Part shown: one piece after another, positions 23,697 to 31,534 of the stretch
Layout of the letters: each line of letters starts with the position of its first letter
How positions within the stretch are numbered: the stretch's first letter is position 1
Translations under genes and position numbers: made by a program
Assembly: GCA_046533895.1 (NCBI GenBank)
Contig: JAWDOK010000014.1
Coordinates: forward strand, 1 to 31,905
DNA: 31,905 nucleotides
DNA from: Acidianus hospitalis
GTDB lineage: Archaea; Thermoproteota; Thermoprotei_A; Sulfolobales; Sulfolobaceae
Direction: 5' to 3'
Notes under the pieces: generated by a model
Database searches by the model: none
Told to the model about the DNA's origin: nothing
What the model saw: the letters and a program-made list of their open reading frames with translations, nothing else

Positions 23697-24235
23697 TTAC
23701 CACCTTCTTATACTCTTGGCCGTAGGGGCGAACGATTTAACGATTTCAACAAAATCCTCCAGAAGCTCTCGCACGTAATCATCTTGGAAAGCTACGACTA
23801 CATTTGCTCCGTAAGCTTTGAATAACTTCACTTCGAAGCCGAAACGCGTTAGCCTGTCCTTGTAAGCTACTACTGCATCAATTTGCCTCCTCTTGGCTAA
23901 GAGTTTCTTTAAACCTTCTCTGTCCTCTTTCAACCCGGAACTTATGTCCTTAATTTCTATCACACTCACTTCTCCGAAAGTTTTCTTAACCCATTCTCTC
24001 AACGCGTCCAACTGCCTCTCTAGGTAGTCCTTTTGCGTTGGTGAAACTCTGGTGTATATAGCTATCTGTCTGGTCCTCTTCCTCCCATTTAATAGCCTCT
24101 CAATCTCACTGTAAGGTATTCTCCACCTACCGTTAATCTCAACAGCCCTTATCTTCCCCTCCTTTACTTATTAACATTACTCCTACTCATGCCAGATATT
24201 TCGGCAACCTCGCTGGGAGTTAAGTATCTCTTAAC
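23697..24235 (-). pseudogene. tnpA: IS607 serine recombinase, frameshifted
   Basis: The main frame holds the catalytic core: IAIYTRVSPTQKDYLERQLDALREW, then KRRQIDAVVAYKDRLTRFGFE. The serine in YTRVS is the nucleophile. Upstream the frame reads KEGKIRAVEINGRWRIPYSEIERLL and is then closed. The helix-turn-helix (RYLTPSEVAEISGMSRSNVNK) is in another frame, so one base has changed near 24168. There is no ATG before RYLTPSE. The reading from TTG 24011 would miss the nucleophile. It ends 4 bases before tnpB. It cannot act without correction. Confidence 0.8.
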
Positions 24236-24347
24236 AGTAATTAGAAGTGATTAAAAGTATTTATACGTAAAGGTGTTATAGTCTTTGCTTCCTCACAGAT
24301 TTCTTACTCATAAATACGTTTTTATTCGCGAAATACTTTAATTCTTT

Positions 24348-24761
24348 ATGATAACCTTCAGCGTAAGCAAGAAGTTTGATGTTTCTCCTCAAGCAGTTTG
24401 GAATATAGTAAAGGACGTAAATTCTATTCCTAAATATTGGAAAGGGACTAGGGAACTTCATGTTAATAAAGTTGCAGAAGGAATTTATGAAGGAGTAGTG
24501 AGGTTTGCATTTCCTTCTAAAGGGAGGATAAGGCTTATAGTTGACGATAAAAATAGAAAACTTACGTTTAATTATCTTTCTGGCCCTATAAAAGGTTATA
24601 ATATAGTAGAAGTTAAAGAGAATGAAATAATATCTAGCTGGAGAGTTAAAATGAGCCTTTTGTTAGCTTTAGCTGAGAGCTGGAACGCAAAGCATTTTAA
24701 GCAAGGCACTGAACACGCATTGGATAGGATAATTTCTGAAGCTAAATCCGGTATTCCATAA
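24348..24761 (+). CDS. SRPBCC (START-like) ligand-binding protein
   Basis: A 137-residue helix-grip protein: ITFSVSKKFDVSPQAVWNIVKDVNSIPKYWKG at the start, a seven-strand middle (YEGVVRFAFPSKGRIRLIVDD, KLTFNYLSGPIKGYNIVEV) and a long C-terminal helix (WNAKHFKQGTEHALDRII). The fold has a hydrophobic cavity. Relatives include polyketide cyclases, CoxG and lipid carriers. No catalytic residues can be assigned. GTTTTTATT at about 24318-24325 fits a leaderless ATG. It lies next to IS607 element 2 and upstream of a permease that has its own promoter. Confidence 0.82.
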   Translation: MITFSVSKKFDVSPQAVWNIVKDVNSIPKYWKGTRELHVNKVAEGIYEGVVRFAFPSKGRIRLIVDDKNRKLTFNYLSGPIKGYNIVEVKENEIISSWRVKMSLLLALAESWNAKHFKQGTEHALDRIISEAKSGIP

Positions 24762-24838
24762 TTACGTTTTTAGTCCTTTATATACTTTTTAAAAATCACG
24801 GTGGAAAGATTTAAAAGTCTTTCTTTTTACGCCTAATT

Positions 24839-26377
24839 ATGGCTAGCTCAAGTAAAATTTTCGTTCGTGAAAGTTCTGGGTTAATAAAAGATGTTTCATT
24901 AACTGATGCAATAATGCTCAACCTAGGAAACCTCTCTGCAGGAGAAGCTCTCTTCGAGTCTATTTCCCCTTACGTTACTCAAGGTGGAGTATTATGGCTA
25001 GCATCGGTGTTGGCTTTCGTATTATCAATTCCTCAAATTATCGTTTACACGCTAATGACGTTAAAAATTAGGAGAACAGGAGGAGATTATGTATGGATAA
25101 CTAGAAACATTGACGGAAGACTCGGTTCAATTTTAGCATTATCTTATTTAATACAAAGTACAGCATTTTTCGCTATAATAGCGTTCTTTTCTGCGTCATC
25201 AGTTAATGCAGTACTTTGCGTAATTGGCAAGTTAGACGGAAATCCTTCTTTGCTGTATTTAGCATCTCACATTTTCGTTAATCCTTATTGTTCTCCAACT
25301 TTAGATCAAAGGTTAATATTTTACGGAATTTCAGCACTATTTTTCGGAATTGTAATAGCCTTAAATATAAGGAAGGCATCATGGGGATATAAACTGGTTA
25401 CTGGTTTAGGATTATTTTCGATCCTTTCTCTAATTCTAGGAATTATAGTAATAGGAATTAATGCTTCAGACTTCGCAACGAAGATTGCTCCTTTTGCCTC
25501 AGCATTTAATATACCAACAACCTCAAGCAAAGTTTTCTTCCCTTCAGATTTCAGCATATTTGCAACATTGGCACTTTTACCCATGTTTGCATTATATACA
25601 TATCCTTGGATCAACGCAGGACCAGCAGTTTCAGCAGAGTTTAGGAACGCGGAAAAGGTTGCGAAACTTAATATCGCCATTGCGTCTTTATTAACTTTCT
25701 TACTAGTTACTGGAGCATTCCTAGAGATGGACCTCGTTGCTGGATATAACTTTAATATTTCAGCGTATCCTACTTTCATTTATAACTTCTGGACATTAGC
25801 TATTGCCTTAGCAGGTAATCCAGTATTACAGTGGATTATAGGCTTAGGTGTAATACTCTGGAACTTCTATACTTTATCATATGGAGTCGTAATGTTCTCT
25901 AGGTACGTATTTGCCTTATCCTTCGATAGAGTATTGCCGGAGAAGTTTTCCGAAGTAAATAAGTACGGCTCTCCCGTTTACGCTCACTTATTAGATTTAA
26001 CAATAACGTTAATACTACTTGCAGTACCGGTAATGTCAGTCTCTGCAGCCACATCGCTTTACGGAACTACAATTTTAGGCGCAGTCTATTTACTTTTCGG
26101 AGTATTAGCAGGAGCAGTGTATGGATTTAAGAATAAAGAAAGAGTACTTCAGATAGCCGGAATAATCGCTGCAGGATACTTATCTTACTTAGCATACGAG
26201 GCAGCTACTAATCCATTATTCGGCTTTATGACGTCTAGCGGAGTAAATATGATAACTTTAACATTCGTGGTATCTGCATACGCATTCGCAATCGTAGTAT
26301 ATTTCGCCTCTTGGTACAAGCACAAGAGGGAAGGAATAGACGTTTCGACAGCTTTCAAAGAAATACCTCCAGAATAA
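24839..26377 (+). CDS. APC-family amino acid permease
   Basis: A 512-residue membrane protein with about 12 spans. The N-terminus KIFVRESSGLIKDVSLTDAIMLNLGN parallels that of the permease at 18141. RRTGGDYVWITRNIDGRLGS and FALSFDRVLPEKFSEVNKYGSPVYAHLLD are superfamily blocks. It also ends in KEIPPE. The substrate is unknown; the paralogues probably differ in amino acid specificity. TTTAAAAG at 24810-24817 is 26 bases before the ATG, so the mRNA is leaderless. It is convergent with the glyceraldehyde dehydrogenase gene. Confidence 0.88.
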   Translation: MASSSKIFVRESSGLIKDVSLTDAIMLNLGNLSAGEALFESISPYVTQGGVLWLASVLAFVLSIPQIIVYTLMTLKIRRTGGDYVWITRNIDGRLGSILALSYLIQSTAFFAIIAFFSASSVNAVLCVIGKLDGNPSLLYLASHIFVNPYCSPTLDQRLIFYGISALFFGIVIALNIRKASWGYKLVTGLGLFSILSLILGIIVIGINASDFATKIAPFASAFNIPTTSSKVFFPSDFSIFATLALLPMFALYTYPWINAGPAVSAEFRNAEKVAKLNIAIASLLTFLLVTGAFLEMDLVAGYNFNISAYPTFIYNFWTLAIALAGNPVLQWIIGLGVILWNFYTLSYGVVMFSRYVFALSFDRVLPEKFSEVNKYGSPVYAHLLDLTITLILLAVPVMSVSAATSLYGTTILGAVYLLFGVLAGAVYGFKNKERVLQIAGIIAAGYLSYLAYEAATNPLFGFMTSSGVNMITLTFVVSAYAFAIVVYFASWYKHKREGIDVSTAFKEIPPE

Positions 26378-26421
26378 AAATCTTTTACTAAAGGAAAAAG
26401 AAGAAGAAAATATTGTCTTTT

Positions 26422-27909
26422 TTAATCTGTATAAGGTGGAATCACTTCTCCTGCCGTTGGATCTTTACTATAGTCTATGTATACGTTCTTCACTTTAACG
26501 TACTCTTCAACTCCATATCTTGAGTTCTCTCCAGCTTGGCCAGACATTCTAAATCCTGTATGGTAACCTTGAGTTGCTTCCGGCCCTGGCATGTTAATGT
26601 AAAGCTCTCCAAACTTTATTTCCCTAGCAGCTTTCATAGCTAGGCTAACGTCCTTTGTAAACAAGTATGAAGCTAAGCCGTAGTCTGAATCGTTTGCTAA
26701 TTCTATAACTTCGTCAAAGTCGTCTCCTACTTTCATTGCACCAATTACTGGGCCAAATATTTCTTCTCTAAATATCCTCATATCTTGTTTTACGTCAGTT
26801 AATATTGTAGGCATGTAGAAGAAACCTTTAGAATACCTCTCCGGTAACTGTGGTTTACCTCCGCCGTATAATATCTTTGCTCCTTGATTTACTGCCTCTT
26901 CAACGAAGCCAGAAACTTTCTTTAATTGTTGATCATTTATTAGCGGCCCCATATCACTGGTTCTAGGTTCACCTATCTTTAAAGTCTTGGTCTTCTCTAT
27001 GAATAAATTGAGGAATTTATCGTAAACGTCTTCATGAACGTAAAGCCTCTCTGCAGCAATACATGATTGGCCGGCGTTCCAGTACTTTGCCCACATAAGT
27101 ACTTTTGCAGCTAATTCTAAATCAGCATCCTTCCATACAATAAATGGAGCTTTTCCTCCTAACTCTAGGATTAATTTAGCCATAATTGAGGAGGCAGATT
27201 TCATTACTTGGACTCCGGTCCTTGATTCCCCTGTCAAGGTTATTACTGAGATCTTCTTGTGAGAAGTCATGTAATCTCCTATAACGCTTCCTTTTCCGGT
27301 TATTAGGTTAACAGTTCCAGGAGGGAATCCTGCTTGTCTTACTTTCTCAACTATCCAACCTGCTACAAACGGAGTATCTGAGCTGGGTTTTAGAACTACC
27401 GTATTACCAGTTATTAATGCAGGACCAATTTTTCTAGCTATCATTGCAGCTGGGAAGTTCCATGGAGTTATGGCAAGGACTACGCCGTAGGGAACCTTAT
27501 ACTGGAATATAACTCTCTCCGGCTTTGTTCCCTCAACAACGTCGCCAGTAATTTTTCTGGCAAACTCTGCATAATACTGTAACTGATCTAAGACTCCATC
27601 AACTTCTTGTACTGCCTCTTTTCTAGGCTTTCCTACTTCGTCCATTAATAGGTTTTCTAAGCTCTCTCTGTCCTGTCTTATTAGATCAATTAACCTATAG
27701 AGATATTTACTCCTCTCAACCGAAGTTAATTTTTCCCATTTCTTCTGTGCGTCATATGCTGCATCTATAGCTCTATCTACGTCTTCTTTTGATGCTGCGG
27801 CAAATTTTCCGTAAAGTTCTCCTGTAGAAGGATTATATTTATTTAGGTATTCTTCAGAAGAAGGCTTAACCCATTCTCCGTTAATGAATAACTCTTGAAT
27901 TTTCTCCAT
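26422..27909 (-). CDS. NADP-dependent D-glyceraldehyde dehydrogenase (aldehyde dehydrogenase family)
   Basis: A 495-residue aldehyde dehydrogenase. Catalytic residues are Cys283 (NAGQSCIAAER), Glu249 (LILELGGKAPF), Asn151 (TPWNFP) and Lys174 (VVLKPSSDTP). The segments IFQYKVPYG, WAKYWNAGQSCIAAERLYVHED and GELYINMPGPEATQGYHTGFR agree with the thermoacidophile enzyme that oxidises D-glyceraldehyde to glycerate in the non-phosphorylating Entner-Doudoroff route, as in Thermoplasma and Picrophilus. Lactaldehyde or other short aldehydes are possible substrates. TTTTTAAAG at about 27931-27939 fits a leaderless start. It is cytoplasmic and the full length is normal. Confidence 0.9.
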   Translation of the reverse strand: MEKIQELFINGEWVKPSSEEYLNKYNPSTGELYGKFAAASKEDVDRAIDAAYDAQKKWEKLTSVERSKYLYRLIDLIRQDRESLENLLMDEVGKPRKEAVQEVDGVLDQLQYYAEFARKITGDVVEGTKPERVIFQYKVPYGVVLAITPWNFPAAMIARKIGPALITGNTVVLKPSSDTPFVAGWIVEKVRQAGFPPGTVNLITGKGSVIGDYMTSHKKISVITLTGESRTGVQVMKSASSIMAKLILELGGKAPFIVWKDADLELAAKVLMWAKYWNAGQSCIAAERLYVHEDVYDKFLNLFIEKTKTLKIGEPRTSDMGPLINDQQLKKVSGFVEEAVNQGAKILYGGGKPQLPERYSKGFFYMPTILTDVKQDMRIFREEIFGPVIGAMKVGDDFDEVIELANDSDYGLASYLFTKDVSLAMKAAREIKFGELYINMPGPEATQGYHTGFRMSGQAGENSRYGVEEYVKVKNVYIDYSKDPTAGEVIPPYTD

Positions 27910-28236
27910 ATATTGATTTCAACTTCTAACTTTAAAAATTATGCCACCTATAATCAATTAAACTTGAGATTAACGTTGTTAATTTGCTAGAGCATGTAAG
28001 ATTAAGAAGTTTTAAACTTTCATTATTAGTAATATTATCATTTAAAGTAATGATTTTTATTATTAATAATAATGGGGTTGAATGAAATAATATAGAAGTA
28101 GAGGAAGGATTTCATATAAAATGTAAAATATTCACTAAATGTTTAGAGCAAGTACGAGAAAACTTGATATAAATTATCTCCATACGCTCTCATCTTAATT
28201 AGTAATATTTTATTCTACTAGAATTGATACTCTACT
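27910..28236. other. AT-rich gap without a recognisable gene
   Basis: Apart from the dehydrogenase promoter I see only short AT repeats, including the 16-base palindrome TTATTATTAATAATAA at 28057-28072. There is no coding pattern in any frame. Confidence 0.4.
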
Positions 28237-28341
28237 ATGAAAGTAAGAGTTACTAGGAATTTTCAAATTGCAATACTCGCAGAGGTAAGAGAAAAATTAG
28301 ACATCAAGGAAGGTGATCTAGTAGATATTACAAAAGATTGA
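28237..28341 (+). pseudogene. AbrB/VapB-type antitoxin, N-terminal piece
   Basis: Thirty-four codons: MKVRVTRNFQIAILAEVREK-LDIKEGDLVDITKD. This is the swapped-hairpin domain of archaeal VapB/AbrB antitoxins (compare the usual pattern in which a proline follows the A-I), cut short before the toxin-binding tail. A TGA then leads into element debris at 28405. No toxin gene follows. It may be a domain-only DNA-binding peptide, but loss of the 3' end by insertion or deletion is more likely. Confidence 0.55.
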
Positions 28342-28404
28342 AAGCCTCAAGAAGGGGTGGGAATAATGAAAGATTAAATTTCTCTTTTAGTGACGCTAAT
28401 GAAG

Positions 28405-28566
28405 CTCCTCCCCGGCTCGACTGTGAGAGGAGCAATCATCATCTCCCTCTCTTAAGGGACTAGAGCTTGGCTATGATCCCTCTCGGGAGCTGTTTGACTA
28501 CCCCTACTGTCGAATCGACTGTGGAACGATAAGGAGGGAACCCTCACTGGCGGGGAGACTGTAACG
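28405..28566. repeat. Degenerate IS605-type end sequences in inverted arrangement
   Basis: The + strand end reads GGAACCCTCACTGGCGGGGAG at about 28536-28556, close to the right end of the tnpB-only element copy 1. The minus strand at about 28405-28420 reads CCGGGGAGGAGCTTCATTA, also similar to that right end. Between them are several short hairpins. It looks like two facing right ends or a decayed small derivative. No coding sequence is kept. Confidence 0.45.
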
Positions 28567-28660
28567 CTTCTACGTAACTACTCTTTATTTTTAATCTAAA
28601 TATCGTTTTGACAAGTTGTGTTTATATAGTATTACTGAAATAGTTTTTATTGATGATCCC

Positions 28661-28827
28661 CCTAACTGATGACGGGCACTGCTCACGAAGGTGGGAGTGA
28701 TAAAAGTAGATGGAGGGTAGTGGTGTTTCCCTCGACTAGCCCCAAGGACTTAAGGGTGACTGTGTATGATCCCTTAAGAGGGGTGCCCGTGGCAGAGTTA
28801 GAGGATAAGTTACGCTACGGGTAAACA
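28661..28827 (+). repeat. Solo right-end module of IS607 element 2 (copy B), internally deleted
   Basis: Similar to the right ends at 4302-4573 and 22366-22640. It starts at CCTAACTGATGACGGGC and ends at GGGTAAACA. About 35 codons of the tnpB tail are missing, yet the frame stays open: ATG 28669 to TAA 28822-28824 gives 51 residues (MTGTAHEGGSDKSRWRVVVF then PSTSPKDLRVTVYDPLRGVP). The terminal CC of the element is CG here. It may be only a relic, but the open frame and the shared start point are notable. Confidence 0.65.
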
Positions 28828-28868
28828 CGCAGAAGAGTGCTTAAGTATAGCGATGATGGTGATAAAAT

Positions 28869-29177
28869 TTGGAGAAGAGCTTCTTCGTTCAGTTAGCGGA
28901 AAAGATTAGGCCTACCTTTGGAAAAGTGGCTATTATTCTTCACGGTAGCAGAATTAAGGGAAATTATTATCCAGCAAGTGACCTTGACGTCTTAATAATT
29001 AGCGAAAAATGCTTAGGCAGGGGTGGGCTTAGGATTCTTTACTCTCTCGGCGAAGAACTTAACGGAGTAAAGCTGGATTATCAACTAGTTTGTTATAAAA
29101 ATAAGGATTTTTGGATAGTTAAGAACGTACTTTCTTCGCCTCACTTGGTTGTGGTTGACGATTTTAATGAATTCTAA
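28869..29177 (+). CDS. Minimal nucleotidyltransferase (MNT-type)
   Basis: A 102-residue Pol-beta-like nucleotidyltransferase. Gly26-Ser27 in LHGSRIKGNYYPASDLDVLII and Asp38/Asp40 form the GS...DxD nucleotide and metal site. MNT proteins usually pair with a HEPN protein as an antitoxin that adds AMP to the toxin. No HEPN gene is adjacent; the PaREP1 gene 9 kb away is only distantly HEPN-like. The start is TTG at 28869, since upstream codons in this frame are stops. It begins 45 bases after the copy B relic. A permease follows after 31 bases. Confidence 0.78.
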   Translation: MEKSFFVQLAEKIRPTFGKVAIILHGSRIKGNYYPASDLDVLIISEKCLGRGGLRILYSLGEELNGVKLDYQLVCYKNKDFWIVKNVLSSPHLVVVDDFNEF

Positions 29178-29208
29178 TTTTTTAAGATAAGACTGTGTTT
29201 CTCTTAGT

Positions 29209-30483
29209 GTGAAAAGAAAGCTTAACTTGCTTGAGGCTACGGCAATAGGTTTGGGAAATATTATAGGAGCAGGAATATTCGTAATGGCTGGAAGTATAAT
29301 TTACTTAGCAGGGCCAGGGGCTTTGCTTTCTTTCATAATTACCGGATTGCTGGCTATGAGCATAGGATTAAACAGTGCCGAATTGGCGTCAAAATTCCCT
29401 AACACTGAAGGAGGAGTTTATTCCTTTGCAAAGCTGACTATGGGAGATACTGTAGGCTTTCTAGTTGGATGGATGAGGATGATCTCTTACTCTATCTCTG
29501 GAGCAGCAACTGCACTTGGTTTCGCGAGTTACCTACCTTTTCCTTCCCTTGATTATGTAATTGCGGGAGTTTTAATAATAGTCCTTGGCTTAATTTATTT
29601 GGCAGGGTTAAAATTAGCATCAGAAATTGAGACGACTCTAGTTATTATAAACATAATAGGACTTGTCTCTTTCATTTCATTTTCTCTCCTCGTAGGTAAA
29701 TTCACTCCTTCACATTTTACTCCAATAGCTCCTCACGGAATTCAAGGTATACTTTCTGGAGCTTCTCTAGCTTTCTTCGCTTATTCAGGATTTAACACTA
29801 TAGCTACTTTAACCCCTGACGTTGAGGACGGAGAAAGGAAAGTTCCAAAAGCAATAATCCTTTCCTTGATCATAACCTCTATACTTTACATCTTGGTAGT
29901 ATTTTCCATGCTTTACGTATTACCTTGGCAAGTTTACGGTACTCAAGGTAATCCTTTATCTTTTGCCCTCCAAGAAATTCACGCCCCTACTTACGTAGTT
30001 ATATTAATTTCGTCCACTGCGGTAATTGCTACAGTGACTGTTACTTTATCAACTATAATAGCAACAGTTAGGACGTTAAAGCAAATGGCTGAAGATGATT
30101 TAATACCTAGACGATTTTCTAAAGATCTTCTTTCCTCAGTAGTTGTTCTAGGAATAATGATCTCCTCTCTAGGTTTAGGTAATGTGGAAGTAATAGGTTT
30201 AGTTTCTAACTTTGGTACCGTATTTTCATACATTACTACTGCAACAGCAGTAATTATTTCTAGGAGGAGAGGAATGTATGGAAAGTTTTCTGCACCAGCA
30301 TATCCGGCTCTTCAAACTATTTCCGTAATCCTCTCCTTGGTAGTTATCATCTCTTTAGGTAAAGAAAGTTTGATGCTTGGTGCAGTTTCACTAATCGTTG
30401 GGCTGTTACTTCATGAAGTTCACGTTCAGATAAACGTAATAGAGAAAGGAAAAAGATTAAGTCCTCACGGCAAATTAGAATAA
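29209..30483 (+). CDS. APC-family amino acid permease
   Basis: A 424-residue membrane protein with 11-12 spans. LNLLEATAIGLGNIIGAGIFVMAG is the classic first helix with the G-x-G substrate loop. FPNTEGGVYSFAKLTMGDTVGFLVGWMRMISY and GILSGASLAFFAYSGFNTIATLTPDVEDGERKVPKAI are strong family blocks. It is closer to the basic and neutral amino acid exchangers than to the two longer permeases in this window and lacks their KEIPPE tail. The start is GTG at 29209. It may be cotranscribed with the nucleotidyltransferase just upstream. Confidence 0.88.
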   Translation: MKRKLNLLEATAIGLGNIIGAGIFVMAGSIIYLAGPGALLSFIITGLLAMSIGLNSAELASKFPNTEGGVYSFAKLTMGDTVGFLVGWMRMISYSISGAATALGFASYLPFPSLDYVIAGVLIIVLGLIYLAGLKLASEIETTLVIINIIGLVSFISFSLLVGKFTPSHFTPIAPHGIQGILSGASLAFFAYSGFNTIATLTPDVEDGERKVPKAIILSLIITSILYILVVFSMLYVLPWQVYGTQGNPLSFALQEIHAPTYVVILISSTAVIATVTVTLSTIIATVRTLKQMAEDDLIPRRFSKDLLSSVVVLGIMISSLGLGNVEVIGLVSNFGTVFSYITTATAVIISRRRGMYGKFSAPAYPALQTISVILSLVVIISLGKESLMLGAVSLIVGLLLHEVHVQINVIEKGKRLSPHGKLE

Positions 30484-30513
30484 CATTTTTAAATTTGGAA
30501 GAGAAAGTAATTT

Positions 30514-31041
30514 ATGGATAAATTTGTTACCCACCTTCTAAATCCAGAGAGGAAGAAGATGGAAGATCCAGAAAAGTTTCTTCCTTCTATTATCCACGGT
30601 GTTGTCGCAGAGTTAGGTTGTGGCCCCGGATATTATTGTCAGTTCTTGGTTAAGTATGCAGTGAAAGTTTATTGTGTAGATAGGAATAAGGAACTCCTAG
30701 AGATTGCTAAAGAATTAGCAAAAAATGCAATATTCCTTAATGAAGACGCTTGTAAAACGTCTATTCCTTCCTCTTCCGTAGACCAAGTTTTATTTGCAAA
30801 CTCTTTCCACGATATGAGGGATAAGAAGAAAGTTTACGAGGAAGTTAAGAGAATTCTTAAGCCTGAAGGTGAGGTTATAATAGTAGACTGGAAGAAAGAC
30901 GCTAACTTCGGACCACCTAAGAGCGTAAGGATGAGCAAAGAAGATTATATCAATTTCTTTTCACAGGATTTCGAACTAGAAAAAGAATTTGAAGTCGGAC
31001 CTTATCATTTCGGATTAGTATTAAAAAGAAAGGAGAAATAA
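30514..31041 (+). CDS. Class I SAM-dependent methyltransferase
   Basis: A 175-residue methyltransferase. Motif I is AELGCGPGYYCQFL at about 31-44, motif II is VYCVDRNKELLEIAK, motif IV is VDQVLFANSFHDMRDKK and the post-motif is RILKPEGEVIIVDW. It resembles the UbiE/COQ5-like and arsenite methyltransferase groups but is too short and plain to give a substrate. TTTTTAAATT at about 30485-30494 gives a leaderless ATG. The IS607 derivative sits 25 bases after its stop. Confidence 0.87.
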   Translation: MDKFVTHLLNPERKKMEDPEKFLPSIIHGVVAELGCGPGYYCQFLVKYAVKVYCVDRNKELLEIAKELAKNAIFLNEDACKTSIPSSSVDQVLFANSFHDMRDKKKVYEEVKRILKPEGEVIIVDWKKDANFGPPKSVRMSKEDYINFFSQDFELEKEFEVGPYHFGLVLKRKEK

Positions 31042-31096
31042 TAATAAGTAAAATTTATGTAACGCCGTAGTCAACAGTTTTCGATAAACCGTGAAG

Positions 31097-31104
31097 TTTA
31101 TATA
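31097..31104 (+). promoter_or_regulatory. TATA box kept in the IS607 derivative
   Basis: GTTTATAT corresponds to the tnpA promoter of the full element. It would start transcription near 31125, upstream of the scaffold region, with no protein gene in between. Confidence 0.5.
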
Positions 31105-31176
31105 CTTTAATGGTAAAGATAAGTAAAGTCACACCAGATGTTGATGGGTTTTCCCGAAAGGTGTGGCTAAAAGATA

Positions 31177-31313
31177 TGCGGGTTTCCCCACATTCACGGG
31201 TGTGGGTTGGGGTTATCCCGCTAAAGGGGCGGAGGGGTAACGGAAGTGACTCCGTTGAAGCCCAAGGCTGAGAATTGGGTACAAATTCATGAAAATTCAA
31301 TGAAGCCCGAACC
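31177..31313 (+). ncRNA. Presumed omegaRNA scaffold in the IS607 derivative
   Basis: It aligns with 10075-10229. The stem CCACA/TGTGG is kept with a shorter apex. The stem ACGGA/TCCGT (31240-31255) replaces GCGGG/CCCGT of the full element with two compensatory pair changes. The block TTATCCCGCTAAAGGGGCGG is identical. The guide would be the flank beginning ATAAAAAACTTCC. Expression is not shown. Confidence 0.5.
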
Positions 31314-31534
31314 CCATAAAAAACTTCCTTTATCATTATGTATATTATTTTACTCAAACCTTTCTTGAAAATATAAGTAGTATAAGTTAGTTAAGTAAAA
31401 TTTTATTACCAGTAGTTAGATATATGCTTCTAAAGGTGTTTATATAATCTTTCAAATTTACGTTTAGCTCAAAACTAAATTGAATGAAGAGAATTGCTAA
31501 CACAATACTTAAAGAAGAAGGAAAAATAAGTGGT
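31314..31534. other. AT-rich gap, no clear gene
   Basis: It holds AT-rich DNA and a 28-codon reading from 31484 (MKRIANTILKEEGKISGLVR) that overlaps the MFS stop on the other strand. I see no family and do not call it a gene. Confidence 0.35.

Larger units (their letters stand above)
22366..24271 (-). mobile_element. IS607-family element 2, decayed (about 1.91 kb)
   Basis: GG dinucleotides bound both ends (22364-22365 and 24272-24273), and removing the element joins TATAACACC to TTATAGG. The size nearly equals that of the other IS607 element, but the genes are different in type. Both tnpA and tnpB carry frameshifts. Its right end recurs alone at 4302-4573 and 28661-28827. The left boundary rests only on the GG rule and the promoter position. 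Confidence 0.75.
31067..31313 (+). mobile_element. 247-bp non-autonomous derivative of the IS607 element (MITE)
   Basis: The left 40 or so bases (GTAGTCAACAG...GTGAAGTTTATATA) match the left end of the element at 10075-11983. The right 137 bases match its right end. In between is a short piece of the tnpB zinc-finger region (CCAGATGTTGATGGG, CCCGAAAGG). CC dinucleotides flank both ends (31065-31066 and 31314-31315). It encodes no transposase. It should be movable by TnpA in trans. The empty site would be AACGCC joined to ATAAAAAAC. Confidence 0.85.

Noticed and set aside
25321..25779. 152-codon minus-strand frame
   Set aside because: Antisense to the permease at 24839 and without a promoter or family motif.
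28057..28072. 16-base palindrome TTATTATTAATAATAA
   Set aside because: Low complexity in AT-rich DNA, so expected by chance; no gene depends on it.
31055..31357. 100-residue protein on the minus strand
   Set aside because: It lies across the IS607 derivative, antisense to its scaffold region.
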